Below are positions 23,014 to 34,029 of a stretch of DNA of 64,000 bases, piece by piece. This stretch comes from Ilex aquifolium. Taxonomy: Eukaryota; Streptophyta; Magnoliopsida; Aquifoliales; Aquifoliaceae. A model generated the notes under the pieces. That model did not search any database and had not been told where the DNA came from. It saw only the letters and a list, made by a program, of their open reading frames with translations. Position numbers and translations under genes: made by a program. Within the stretch, counting starts at the first letter, position 1. Each line of letters opens with the position of its first letter. Location of the stretch: assembly GCA_951799425.1 (NCBI GenBank), contig OX637403.1, positions 24,146,811 through 24,210,810 of the forward strand, written 5' to 3'.

Positions 23014-24319
23014 TGATTAACCATCAAAAGTGCTATTTTATTATATTTAATAATTGGTTAATTACATATTATTTGTGATTAAATGTGTTAAATTCCTTGA
23101 TTTTCTAATTTGATACTTTTTCTAGTTGTTTGGTTTATTTTGCAGGTAAATTGGTTGATTTAAAATAATAATGGATAATGCAAGTGAAGCAATCACTAGA
23201 GGAAGAATCACAATTGATAAGGATTGAAGAGTCAAGATTGGGATAGGAAGACTTGAAGATAAATCAGAATTTTAATCCTTATAAGAGTTTAAGTGAGAAG
23301 AAAACTCATTTAAAGTTGGATTAGGAAAGTTTCCTAAAAGATAAGGATTTGACACGTCTTCAGTATTTCATTCATAACTTTTGACTCCGATATCGGATGG
23401 ACCTGATTTTTGTGGGGTTGGAAAGAAGACTTCAAGGGCTACAGAAGTGTATTTCACGAAAATTTCGTGATTCAGTCTCTAAATATGCGAAATTCAAGCT
23501 CGAAGTCTGGACAGATTTTGTACCCGCGGGGCCCCAAGATTTATGCACGGGATTTAACCTTACAAGACATCTTTTTGGGAAAGGAATTCCTTCCAACCTG
23601 TACTTATGATTTATTTTACTATAAATAAGGACTCTCATCTAGTGAGAGAGAAGAATTAGATTATGATTTATTTTATTTATTCTTTTCTCAATCTTTTTAC
23701 CATGTCTGGCTAGAAGGCTAAGTTAGGGTTAGGGAAAAACCTCTCAACGGAGTACGGTATTTTTATTGACTCTTGTACTTAAGGATTTATGTTATTGTGT
23801 TAATTTAATCCTTAATATTTTAGCAAAGTGTTTATGCTGTATAAACTCTTGAGTTGTTGTGCCACGTACATCAATTGCTTGATTTTCCCTGCGTGTAAAT
23901 CACTGGTTATTCCATGCTGGAAGGATTAACATTATTTCATAAAATAATATGATTGAATGATTATTCAGGTTCCTGGTAGTCTTTTGATTATAACCATTGG
24001 ATTTATCACTTGATTTGTTAATTGGGTTAACTGACATTTAATTCCTCTTTCAAGTCAAGCTTTGAGTCTTTAACTATTATTGTATGAAGTTGAGAGGGAG
24101 TGCCTGACGCTCTAGTATTTTATTTATTACTGTTTTAATTACCAAAATCATTTTTCTCCAATCAACAATTTTCCAAACAAATCTTTTTCCTTTCAAATTA
24201 CTTTCATTGTTTGTGTGATTGTTCCTTGTTACAATTCCTCGTGGGATCGACCTCGGACTTCCGAGAATATATTACTTCGCACAACCTACGCTTGGGTTTA
24301 CACTTTTAAAGTTGAAGCA
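23014..24319 (+). repeat. 5' LTR of the Athila-derived element
   Basis: 1306 bp, ends TG...CA; a TATA-type box ACTATAAATAAGGAC lies near 23619. 99.7 percent identical by eye to the 3' copy. Confidence 0.95.
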
Positions 24320-24325
24320 AGTTTT

Positions 24326-24343
24326 TGGCGCCGTTGCCGGGGA
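24326..24343 (+). promoter_or_regulatory. tRNA-Asp-type primer-binding site
   Basis: TGGCGCCGTTGCCGGGGA starts 7 bases after the 5' LTR. It is complementary to the 3' end of plant tRNA-Asp, the usual primer of Athila elements. Confidence 0.88.
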
Positions 24344-24533
24344 ATTGTTTGAAGGCAAAGAACACATCGCCATCTATTGAGGTTTGCTTGATTTGAGATT
24401 CGTCACAGATCCGGTAATCTCGTCCTTTTTTTATTTGTTAATTATTTGTTTTATTTTTCCTCAGGTTAGATATTTCATAATTTTTATTTTTATATTTTAT
24501 ATTTCTTTTAATGTGGTGTGAAGATTTTCTCCG

Positions 24534-25310
24534 ATGGAGGAACTGTGTGTGCTTTGTGATATGTTTGGGCATCCCATTGAGGTTTGCCCTTTAATTCCAA
24601 CTGCTCGACAATATTTGAGGAATGTGTCAATTGTATTACCTAATTCTTCTCAACCTTACCCCAACCATTGTTTTGAAACTTTTTATCCTAATTTTGATTG
24701 GGGGAATAAACATTATCAGTTACCTATATATGCCACATCACCACAAGACCCTCCCCAATATCCACCATACCATGACCCACAAGAAAATAATTTGGAAGAC
24801 ATTCTTTGTGAATTTATGCAAAGCACACTAACTTGTAGTGCCCAAATAAGCCAAAATGCTAAAGAGATAAAAAACATGATCAATACATTCATACAAGAAC
24901 AAGAGATTAAAAATAGTCAATATAGTGAGAGTGATTCTTTTCCTGAACTACAAACTGTGGATGAATCTATTAATACTCTTGATAGTGAAGAATTGATTGA
25001 CATTATTATTCCACAAGAGGCTAATGAGCCCAAAGACCTTTCATTATCAACAAGTAGTAATGAAATTCACATATCTAATCTTGGTGAAAGTATGAAAGTT
25101 GAATTGTGTGCTATAATTGATAAAGATCTATTTTCTATCTCATTATTAGATTTGCATAAAAATGTAAATATCCCCCTTTTCTTGCATGTTCAAAAGATAT
25201 ATTCGATGTATGAGTGGATAATTCGATTAAAGGAGTTGCTTCGATACCACATTTTTAAGCCAATAAAATTGAATGGTCGCATATTCAAATATGACTTTAA
25301 GCCGGATTGA
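24534..25310 (+). CDS. Gag-related protein of the non-autonomous element
   Basis: An intact 258-codon frame, the only one in the element. It starts M-E-E-L-C and at once shows a CCHC zinc knuckle, C5-x2-C8-x4-H13-x4-C18 (CVLCDMFGHPIEVC). A segment with Y-P-N-F-D-W-G-N follows, matching the region after the knuckle in Athila Gag. The middle is acidic, Gln/Asn/Ser-rich. The last 60 residues are basic and hydrophobic, of unknown relation. The capsid part of Gag is missing, so if translated it could bind nucleic acid but could not assemble particles without Gag from a partner element. Confidence 0.7.
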   Translation: MEELCVLCDMFGHPIEVCPLIPTARQYLRNVSIVLPNSSQPYPNHCFETFYPNFDWGNKHYQLPIYATSPQDPPQYPPYHDPQENNLEDILCEFMQSTLTCSAQISQNAKEIKNMINTFIQEQEIKNSQYSESDSFPELQTVDESINTLDSEELIDIIIPQEANEPKDLSLSTSSNEIHISNLGESMKVELCAIIDKDLFSISLLDLHKNVNIPLFLHVQKIYSMYEWIIRLKELLRYHIFKPIKLNGRIFKYDFKPD

Positions 25311-27343
25311 GTGTGAGTTTTTTTTTTTATTTGTACATAGTAGTTAGATTTTATTTTATTTTTAATTTTAGTTTCGTTTCTATTTGTTTTAATTTATAGT
25401 TTTTTTTGTTGAGTTTTTATTTTTAGGTTTTTGAGTTGTTGCAGCACCAGGTATTCCTATCTCTTTGATCTTTATTCATTATTTTTATTGAGCAATAAGA
25501 TATTTATTTTTACATTGAGGACAATGTTGGATTTAGGTTGGGGGGTATGAGTATGCTTTGTGTTGTGAAAATTCATAGTTTATTTATTTTTTAGTTTATT
25601 TACTTTGCTAAAAAAAAATATATATATAAAAAAAAATTGTTGGTTATTAAATATTTAAATAATATTTTTATGCATAATTTGATACTACAATATATAAATA
25701 ATTTGCTTAACTTTAAATTTGTAACTGTTTAAGCATCACATAGAACTTTATTCTATATTTTTGTATCTCATATCATGTTCTTATAAAAACTCACAATTTG
25801 TGCACTTTAGAGTTTACCAAGTTGAAAATTTGTTAGATATTTTACCTTGAGAACTTGAAACATATAGTGGAGATGCATAAAAACCCTAGTGAGTTTTGAT
25901 CCAATCTTTCTTGGAGGAATATTTACATTTACTCAATAAAAAAATATTTTTATTCAGCTAATCTCCTTCAATAATCTCATTATTTTTGTTTTGGTTAATA
26001 CCAATATTGTGAATGATTGCTTAACTTTGAATTATTTGCATGAGAAGTGTGTTATCAAAAGCTCTTGAGATATGATTTTAGGCCACCTTTGATATTATTT
26101 GAGCCTAAGCCTTATTCTTTGATTATTATTATCCCTAGAAGCCATGATTGAGCCTTTAAAGAAAAAATTTATTTTTTATGCCCAACATATAATAACCAAG
26201 CTAATAAAAAAAAATATATCTTTTACCCTTGGTTATCCCGAGATTGAATTTTTATTGTTTATGTAATTTGAGAGATGTTGGTTGAGAAAAGATGAAAAAA
26301 AAGAAAGAGTTTTACATACTTGTGAATATTTGTATTAGATGTCTTGCTGAAAAAAAAAAAAAAAAAAAAGTTGAAAAAAAAAAGAGAAAGACAATATGTC
26401 TAGCTGTGAAAAAAAAAAAGAGAAAAAATAGCAAGCATGTGTTTGAAAAGAAAAAAATATGAGCAAGTGATGTAAATTGTGCTTCTAAAGGATGGAGAGT
26501 GAAAGGATATGGAAAAAAGTTTGGTTGTGTAATGTACATGTTCTCTCGGGATAGTCTTTTGAATTCCTGTATATCATTCGTTTCAAAACCCTAATCCCAA
26601 GGCCCCATTACAACCTTAAATAAAGTCCTATCTGATCTCAAGAGTGTATTGAGGATGCATGACTTGTGTGAATAAGGAAGAGAATGGTGATTATTTATTT
26701 ATTGTGTGTTGATTTTCTTTCATGAGTCTATGTCAAATCTTTTTCTTTTGGATTACGTTTTTTTAATAGACATGTGAGCATTATTTTGTTTTGACTTAAA
26801 TATCTTCTTCTCACATGTGATATTTGAGGGAATAATCACTATAGTCTGAGAGAATCTTTTATGAGTGAATTATCTAGTGAGATTTGGCATTGAGACGAAT
26901 GGTTGATAGTTGTAGAGGTGATTACCAGATAAATTATTGACTTTGTATAGTTAATTCACACTACACACGAGTTTATATGAGAATATGATAAGTGCATATA
27001 TTTATATAGCGCATAGTTCTATATTATGTTTTGCATGTGCTTATAAAAAGTTTGAATCTTAGAATATTTATATTGTGGTAGCAATTTGTGTTATAAAATT
27101 ATTATTCAGATATTTGATCAGATGTTGATGTTTGTGGGTATCATCTCTGGAAACCCTCACGAGACTATACTCGTCCACTAGGGGAAACCTAGGGGTTTAA
27201 AGGCTTGTTGCATATGCTAAATGCAATCGTGAGACCTACGAAAGTGGATTTGTGTTTTATTTTATTAGAATATTTTGTTTTTAGTTTTTAGATTTTAGGA
27301 TTCATGTATTACTAGGGACTAGTAATATTCAGGTTGGGGGGTG
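25311..27343. other. Non-coding body of the Athila-derived element
   Basis: AT-rich with long A-runs (26350-26370, 26408-26418). A copy of the purine-rich phrase GGTTGGGGGGTATGAG lies near 25537, similar to the real purine tract GGTTGGGGGGTG at 27332-27343 next to the 3' LTR. The first may mark where the coding region of the autonomous ancestor ended. Confidence 0.65.
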
Positions 27344-28649
27344 TGATTAACCATCAAAAGTGCTATTTTATTATATTTAATAATTGGTTAATTACATATT
27401 ATTTGTGATTAAATGTGTTAAATTCCTTGATTTTCTAATTTGATACTTTTTCTAGTTGTTTGGTTTATTTTGCAGGTAAATTGGTTGATTTAAAGTAATA
27501 ATGGATAATGCAAGTGAAGCAATCACTAGAGGAAGAATCACAATTGATAAGGATTGAAGAGTCAAGATTGGGATAGGAAGACTTGAAGATAAATCAGAAT
27601 TTTAATCCTTATAAGAGTTTAAGTGAGAAGAAAACTCATTTAAAGTTGGATTAGGAAAGTTTCCTAAAAGATAAGGATTTGACACGTCTTCAGTATTTCA
27701 TTCATAACTTTTGACTCCGATATCGGATGGACCTGATTTTTGTGGGGTTGGAAAGAAGACTTCAAGGGCTACAGAAGTGTATTTCACGAAAATTTCGTGA
27801 TTCAGTCTCTAAATATGCGAAATTCAAGCTCGAAGTCTGGACAGATTTTGTACCCGCGGGGCCCCAAGATTTATGCACGGGATTTAACCTTACAAGACAT
27901 CTTTTTGGGAAAGGAATTCCTTCCAACCTGTACTTATGATTTATTTTACTATAAATAAGGACTCTCATCTAGTGAGAGAGAAGAATTAGATTATGATTTA
28001 TTTTATTTATTCTTTTCTCAATCTTTTTACCATGTCTGGCTAGAAGGCTAAGTTAGGGTTAGGGAAAAACCTCTCAACGGAGTACGGTATTTTTATTGAC
28101 TCTTGTACTTAAGGATTTATGTTATTGTGTTAATTTAATCCTTAATATTTTAGCAAAGTGTTTATGCTGTATAAACTCTTGAGTTGTTGTGCCACGTACA
28201 TCAATTGCTTGATTTTCCCTGCGTGTAAATCACTGGTTATTCCATGCTGGAAGGATTAACATTATTTCATAAAATAATATGATTGAATGATTATTCAGGT
28301 TCCTGGTAGTCTTTTGATTATAACCATTGGATTTATCACTTGATTTGTTAATTGGGTTAACTGACATTTAATTCCTCTTTCAAGTCAAGCTTTGAGTCTT
28401 TAACTATTATTGTATGAAGTTGAGAGGAAGTACCTGACGCTCTAGTATTTTATTTATTACTGTTTTAATTACCAAAATCATTTTTCTCCAATCAACAATT
28501 TTCCAAACAAATCTTTTTCCTTTCAAATTACTTTCATTGTTTGTGTGATTGTTCCTTGTTACAATTCCTCGTGGGATCGACCTCGGACTTCCGAGAATAT
28601 ATTACTTCGCACAACCTGCGCTTGGGTTTACACTTTTAAAGTTGAAGCA
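27344..28649 (+). repeat. 3' LTR of the Athila-derived element
   Basis: 1306 bp, copy of 23014-24319. It is followed by the target duplication CTTCT at 28650-28654. Confidence 0.95.
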
Positions 28650-28981
28650 CTTCTCCCCCTGAAACTTGAAACAAACCCCATCTGAAGTGTAGGCCGTAAC
28701 CCTCTTGCGTTCGCAATCAATGACGACCTTATGTGCCGCCAACCAATCCATCCCGAGTATGACATCGAACTCCGTCATCTCGATGACCCTAAGGTCAACG
28801 GTAAGCTGAGTCCCTTCGATCTCCAACTCACAACCCCGACATATCTTGTCAATACAAACTCTGTCTCCTAGGGGTGAACTCACATACATGGGCTCTTTCA
28901 GAGTCCCGACCTCTAAGCCCAAGTCTCGTAGGCATGATGTAGCAATAAAAGAATGTGATGCACCAGAATCAAATAATACCT
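28650..28981 (-). pseudogene. Chromovirus protease, split by insertion
   Basis: Aspartic protease of the chromovirus. The active site D-S-G-A-S-H lies near 28965. The family stretch V-I-L-G-M-D-W-L follows, and the frame runs into the insertion at the residues V-C-F-K-F-Q-G-E-K. The remainder of the polyprotein resumes at 23013. Because of this split the element cannot make a continuous Gag-Pol. Confidence 0.85.
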
Positions 28982-29300
28982 AGTCCATAATCTAGAGAGA
29001 AGAAATGTACCCTGAATTACCGACTGATCTGCCAGTAAAGTCTGTGGTGTGATGGCGAAGACTCGCCCTTGGGTCCCTGAAGTCCCTGCCTGAGAGCCCT
29101 GTCCCCGGCCTCGGCCCACTCCCTGACCCATCTGGCCTGACTGCGGAGTTCCTGCTCGTGAAGTGGTAGGGGCCTGTGTCGCACCCTGAAACTGAAGCTG
29201 ATTTCCCCGGCCCATGGTGGGGTAAGGAGGAATGAAGTAGGTCTGTGGATGCCCCACTGATGGTTGGGACTGAGATGCCCTGTAGCTCTGGGATCCCTGC

Positions 29301-30210
29301 CTCTGAGGACACTCTCTTTTCAAGTGGCCTGGCTGGTGGCAATAGTAACATGTCCGTGGGCCTCCCTGTTGTGTGCCCCTAGAGTTCTTCCCACCCTGGG
29401 AAGATTGACCATAGCCTTGGCCTTAGCCCTGATAGCCTCGGCCCTATCCCTGTGGGGTAGAAATCCTCTGTCTCTTCCCCGAGCTAGTAGTGGAGGACTG
29501 TCCCTCCTTCTTCCTGTCCTTTGATCCGGCCTCTCGAATGCTCTTGGCGTCTTCCACCTCTCTCTCGATAGCCATGGCTGTCTCAACCATCTCGTCAAAG
29601 TCGTGCAACCTGTGGCCAACAATCTTCCCACGAATGGAGAGCTTTAGGCCATTCTCAAACCTCCGCACTTTGGCTAAATCTGTGGCCACGTAGTCATCTG
29701 CAAAACGTGCCAACTCTATGAACTTGGCCACGTACTGCATAACAGTCATCGATCCTTGCTTTAAGTTCAGAAATTCCTGTGCTTTGACTTCCCGAACAGC
29801 TGGTGGAAATACTTTTTCATGAAGAGCTCTTTAAACTCTTCCCATGTCATCCTCCCGATGTCAATCGGCTTTGCCCACGTCCACCATTGATGGGCTTCTC
29901 CCTCAAACTGGAAAGTGGCCAACCGTATCTTAGTGGCGTCGGAAGTAATCTCCATTGCCTCTAAAATTTTGTCCACTTGTTGGAACCAATGGTCAGCTAC
30001 CATCGGATCCCCTCCTCCTACAAAAGTTGGTGGGTTGTGGGACTTAAACTTCTGGAGGTTGTTCGAACCTCCTTGGCCCACATTTGCACTGGCTTGTAAA
30101 AAGGTGGCAGTCATCGTGCCCATAGCCTCCATAAAGGCTTGTTGATCAAAAGCCGGTGGTGGTGGTTGGTTGTTCCGTCCACCCCGACGTCCCCTTCCTC
30201 TAGTTGCCAT
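29301..30210 (-). pseudogene. Chromovirus gag with zinc knuckle, frameshifted
   Basis: Starts M-A-T-R-G-R-G-R-R-G-G (30210), then a retrotransposon Gag domain (FEGEAHQWWTWAKPI, TWEEFKELFMKKYF). The frame shifts near 29800 and continues as M-Q-Y-V-A-K-F-I-E-L-A-R-F-A. A CCHC knuckle CYYCHQPGHLKREC lies at about 29308-29350. Stop codons in the Gly/Gln-rich segment between (near 29430-29460) show further damage. Confidence 0.85.
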
Positions 30211-30512
30211 CTACACACACATAAGATAGCAATAGACGAATAACTTAGCATCCCCAAAGTTAGGGATCAAAATTAAAACCGTAGAATATATACCTACCGA
30301 TAAATGCCTAAACAGTAGGCTTACACATCATTTCCCTTCCCGACTCTAAGGTTATGTTTTCTAACCATAGTGTCTCATTCCTATATACATTTAATAATGC
30401 ATATAATCTCATAACACATAGCACGTAACATTTAATACATTTCACATGCAATGCACAATGGATGCAATGGCCTAGACCCATGCCTCGCAAGCCCTAGGTA
30501 AATCGAAAACCT

Positions 30513-30526
30513 AGGCTCTGATACCA
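30513..30526 (-). promoter_or_regulatory. Initiator-Met-type primer-binding site
   Basis: On the minus strand TGGTATCAGAGCC follows the chromovirus 5' LTR. It is complementary to the 3' end of initiator tRNA-Met. Confidence 0.9.
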
Positions 30527-30529
30527 AGT

Positions 30530-32587
30530 TGTGACGCCCCAAAAACCGGGGGTCCTTAATTTAACAAAATTTGGGCAGAGTCTCCTTTGTACGGGGAACT
30601 CTACTCAAAACACAACATGTGTAATCATACAATCACATGACCCATCCGAGGTCTAATATACAATATTGACCACACCGGGTCCATTTATCCATACTTAATT
30701 ACATAGTATCAAATACCACCATAATCACCATCACTACGTACATTCATTCATAAAAGAATAAATGTCCCAAAAGAGTCTCATGTACATGCCTTTTAAAATA
30801 AAAACTAGTTTTTGTTACAAAAATTATACAAGGCCAAAAGTAAACATATACAAGGGACTGCAAAGTCAAAATAAGAGCCACAGACCGGCTTTGTCGTCAA
30901 AGCGGGCCCATGGCCTCGCCTTCGGTGGATGCCTGGCCGATACCTGAAAAAATGTTCCCATAAAGGGTGAGCCAACGCTCAATATGGTAACTCCTATAGA
31001 GAATTCCTCTCAACCTAAATGCATATGAAATGTCACATGCAACAATCATTTCATGCATTCATTCAAATATGTCTATTATGAACAAATGTCATAAATCATG
31101 TCATGTCATGGGATGCAACTCAAGCAAGCAATACCAACACCGAGCTCCCACAACACATGCAATGCCATGCGTATGTATCTGGGCATTCCAAGCCCCCCTG
31201 TCATTGGTGTTATGTACACTCAATGACTAATTAATTCATTTTCTTGTGTCTTTGTGGGGAGATGATTTATGGTATTACACCAATGGGACACCAACCATCA
31301 ACGGATCTTCAGGACATCCCACCTGCGGCTCCGTTTACGCCGTTACACTTTTTTGGAATTTCACCGCTGGGAAGTGTATAAACCAAGTAAACGGGTCTTG
31401 CACCCGAGGGAGAATCTAGCCCTTCTTGCTATCCCCGACACATTTATCCATTTAATTTCTCGTGCGACTCAGCCGGACCTTGGTACGACTTTCCCGAGTC
31501 CACGATCAACCACCTATGTGGTGATTGATTTCATACCATGCACACACTCCCACCCATGTCAATGCCCATGAATATAGTGTGACTCATGCATAATGCAATG
31601 TAATGCGCAATTGCCTTTGGTACCACTTATAATGTCAATTATATAATGAATGCAATATAATGACATTTTCAACACAATCTCAAGCATGTTATGTAAGATA
31701 ATCAATTCAACTAACATACTTGTATTCACCTAGGCATTTAAACAAACACCTAGAGACACATTAATTTACACAAATAACATGTTTATTACTTCTAACATGG
31801 CAACATGTTTATTAATTCTATAAACATAAGTACAAGTTCATCACAATAATCATATGTTAAATAATCATTTAACATACATATTATTTCATAACCACATAAC
31901 AAGCTAATAATTTTATTAAACTTGATATGCCATTAAAACATCAAGTCATGCTAATGTACAATTAACATGTTTTAACCACTAACATTAACTTACACCAAGT
32001 TAATCATAATAGGATTTTACTAATTACAAAATTAATTATAAATCCTATATTTAACCCACTAGTTACACTAGTCAAAACCTAACATGTGATATACACCCTT
32101 AGCCTGCCCATTTCATATGACATATTTTAGGTTGAAATTACATCTAAATAGGGGAAACCCTACCTCTCGTAGCGTGAGCCCACGTAGTAGGCCCCCAAAG
32201 AAAGCCCAAATTCAGCTTCTCAAGCCTTAGGTCTAAATTTCGTACTTGATATTTTTGCAGAAAAATACGATCTTTGGTGTCGTTGCGTAGCTCTCGCTGA
32301 GTAGAACAACTTTAATTCTTGGCCCAAAGCGATTAGACGGTTAAATCTTCGTAGATCTGAGGAAGAAGGTCAGGGGGTCTAACTTTTTTTTCTTCTTTTC
32401 TTTTTCTCTTTTTTTTTTCTCTCGTTTCCTGTCTCTCTGCTTGCCGCCTCTCTGGAGAAAGAAAAAGTGGAAGACAAATTTTACGTTTTTAAAATTTACG
32501 TTTTTGACCCGTACTTTAACAATTAATTCTTATTTTACCCCTGTAATTATGATTTTTTTAATATATTTTTTTTTTTCGGATTTTACA
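30530..32587 (-). repeat. 5' LTR of the chromovirus
   Basis: 2058 bp; TG...CA ends on both strands, directly followed by the target duplication GATGT. Confidence 0.95.
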
Positions 32588-32592
32588 GATGT

Positions 32593-33933
32593 GGTCTACT
32601 GCTACGAGACTTTTCACCAACATGTCATCCACGTATACTTCCATCGTTCGCCCAATCTGAAGCTCGAACATCTTGTTCACCAACCGTTGGTAGGTTGCTC
32701 CTGCGTTTTTTAGTCCGAAAGGCATGACCCTGTAGCAGTAGGTCCCCTTTGGAGTAATGAATGATGTCTTCTCCTGGTCCGAGGGATACATGCTAATCTG
32801 GTTATACCCAGAGTATGCATCCAGGAAAGTGAGCAACTTGTGCCTCGCGATGGCGTCGATGAGGAGATCGATTCGTGGCAGCGGGTAGCTGTCTTTTGGG
32901 CACGCCTTGTTGAGTTATGTGAAGTCGACGTAGAGGCGCCACTTCCCATTAGTCTTAGTGACCATCACTACGTTGGAGAGCCACTCAGGATATGCTACTT
33001 CTCTGACGGCCCCGTTGTCTATGAGTTTTCCCACCTCTTTGTCCATAGCTTGGGCCCTTTCAGTGGAGGTGCCCCTTAGCTTTTGGCGAACAGGCTTGTG
33101 GCGTGGGTCGACATTGAGACGGTGTGTGGCCACTTCTGGGTCGATGCCCTCCAGGTCTGCATGTGACCATGCAAAGACGTCCATATTACATCTCAAAAAA
33201 TCTATTAGCGGGCCAACCAGATCTTCAGAAAGAGAAGAGCCAATGTATACTCTTCTGTCTGGGTGATCTTCATCCAAAACCATGGGGGTGAGCTCCTCCA
33301 CCGGTTCTCCTCTTTCTATGGTGGAGTCATCCCTGGGGTCGAGGATTTCAACTTGCAATGCTTCCTGTGGCTTCCTGGTCTTCATAGAGGAAACATAGCA
33401 CTCCCTCGCTGCTAACTGGTCTCCTCTGACCTCTCCGACTCCATTTGGGGTTGGAAAACGGAGGATGAGATGATAAGTGGAGGGCACAGCTCTTAATGTG
33501 TTAAGAGCAGGTCGCCCCAGTATGATGTTGTATGCTGATGGGCAGTCTATTATCAAGAAATTGACCATGACGGTGGAGCTTCGGGGTTCTGCTCCGACTA
33601 TGACAGGAAGAGTGATGGACCCAAGGGGATACACCTTCTCCCCTGGGAAACCAATGAGGGGTGATCTGATAGGCTGCAGTCTCTCCTTGACCAGGTTGAG
33701 CTTGTCATAAGCCTCTGCGAATAGGATGTCTGCAGGCTACCGCTATCCACCAAGATCCTGCGCACTTGGAAATTGGCCACGATCATGGTGAGTACCAGGG
33801 GGTCATCATGGGGGTGATGGATTCCTTCCAAGTCCTTATCTGAGAAAGACATGACCTTACTGTCGCCCTGCTTTAGCGCCTTGGACGGACGCAACTCGTC
33901 GAAGTGCCTCGCCTTTCTGGCGTGGGCCTTCAT
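32593..33933 (-). pseudogene. Tat protease and 5' half of reverse transcriptase
   Basis: Protease active site I-L-V-D-S-G lies near 33750, followed by a frameshift. RT then reads from about 33700: G-R-P-A-L-N, PVRQKLRGTS, NGKWRLYVDFT, then an in-frame TAA near 32913 before L-N-K-A-C-P-K-D. Next come FLDAYSGYNQI, VMPFGLKNAGATYQRLVNKM and the catalytic YVDDMLVKS. The frame is cut after V-D-H-I by the chromovirus. Its other half is at 17272-17825; the junction codons fit once the GATGT duplication is allowed for. Confidence 0.88.
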
Positions 33934-34029
33934 TGCAGAAAATGATTCTCCACCTCCTGCTAATCCTCCTGAGATGGTATGGATCTCTCCAATGGGCTGT
34001 TGATCTTCTTGATTGTGAGGTGGCGACGG

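Larger units (their letters stand above)
23014..28649 (+). mobile_element. Athila-derived non-autonomous LTR retrotransposon (TR-GAG-like)
   Basis: A 5636-bp element in the chromovirus protease, with perfect duplication CTTCT (23009-23013, 28650-28654). Its two 1306-bp LTRs (23014-24319, 27344-28649; TGATTAACC...TTGAAGCA) differ at only 4 positions by eye, so it is the youngest insertion of the nest. The internal region is 3.0 kb: a tRNA-Asp-type primer site, one gag-like frame (24534-25310), about 2 kb without coding capacity, and a purine tract. No protease, RT, RNase H or integrase is present. Primer site, zinc knuckle and the N-F-x-W segment of the frame point to the Athila lineage. Confidence 0.92.
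17826..32587 (-). mobile_element. Tekay-type chromovirus (Ty3/Gypsy), itself interrupted
   Basis: Inserted into the RT of the Tat element, with a perfect target duplication GATGT (17821-17825, 32588-32592). LTRs are 2078 bp (17826-19903) and 2058 bp (30530-32587), ends TGTGACG...TTTTACA, with about 35 substitutions plus one 12-bp and some poly-T indels by eye. Minus-strand order is 5' LTR, initiator-Met-type primer-binding site, gag, protease, RT, RNase H, integrase, chromodomain, purine tract, 3' LTR. Long LTRs, the Met primer site and the chromodomain point to the Tekay/Del group. It contains a 5636-bp element in protease; without that it is about 9.1 kb. Confidence 0.95.

Noticed and set aside
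23397-23638. 70-codon frames in the LTR of the Athila-derived element, repeated at 27727-27968
   Set aside because: Duplicated because they lie in the LTRs; no domain, and they overlap the promoter region.
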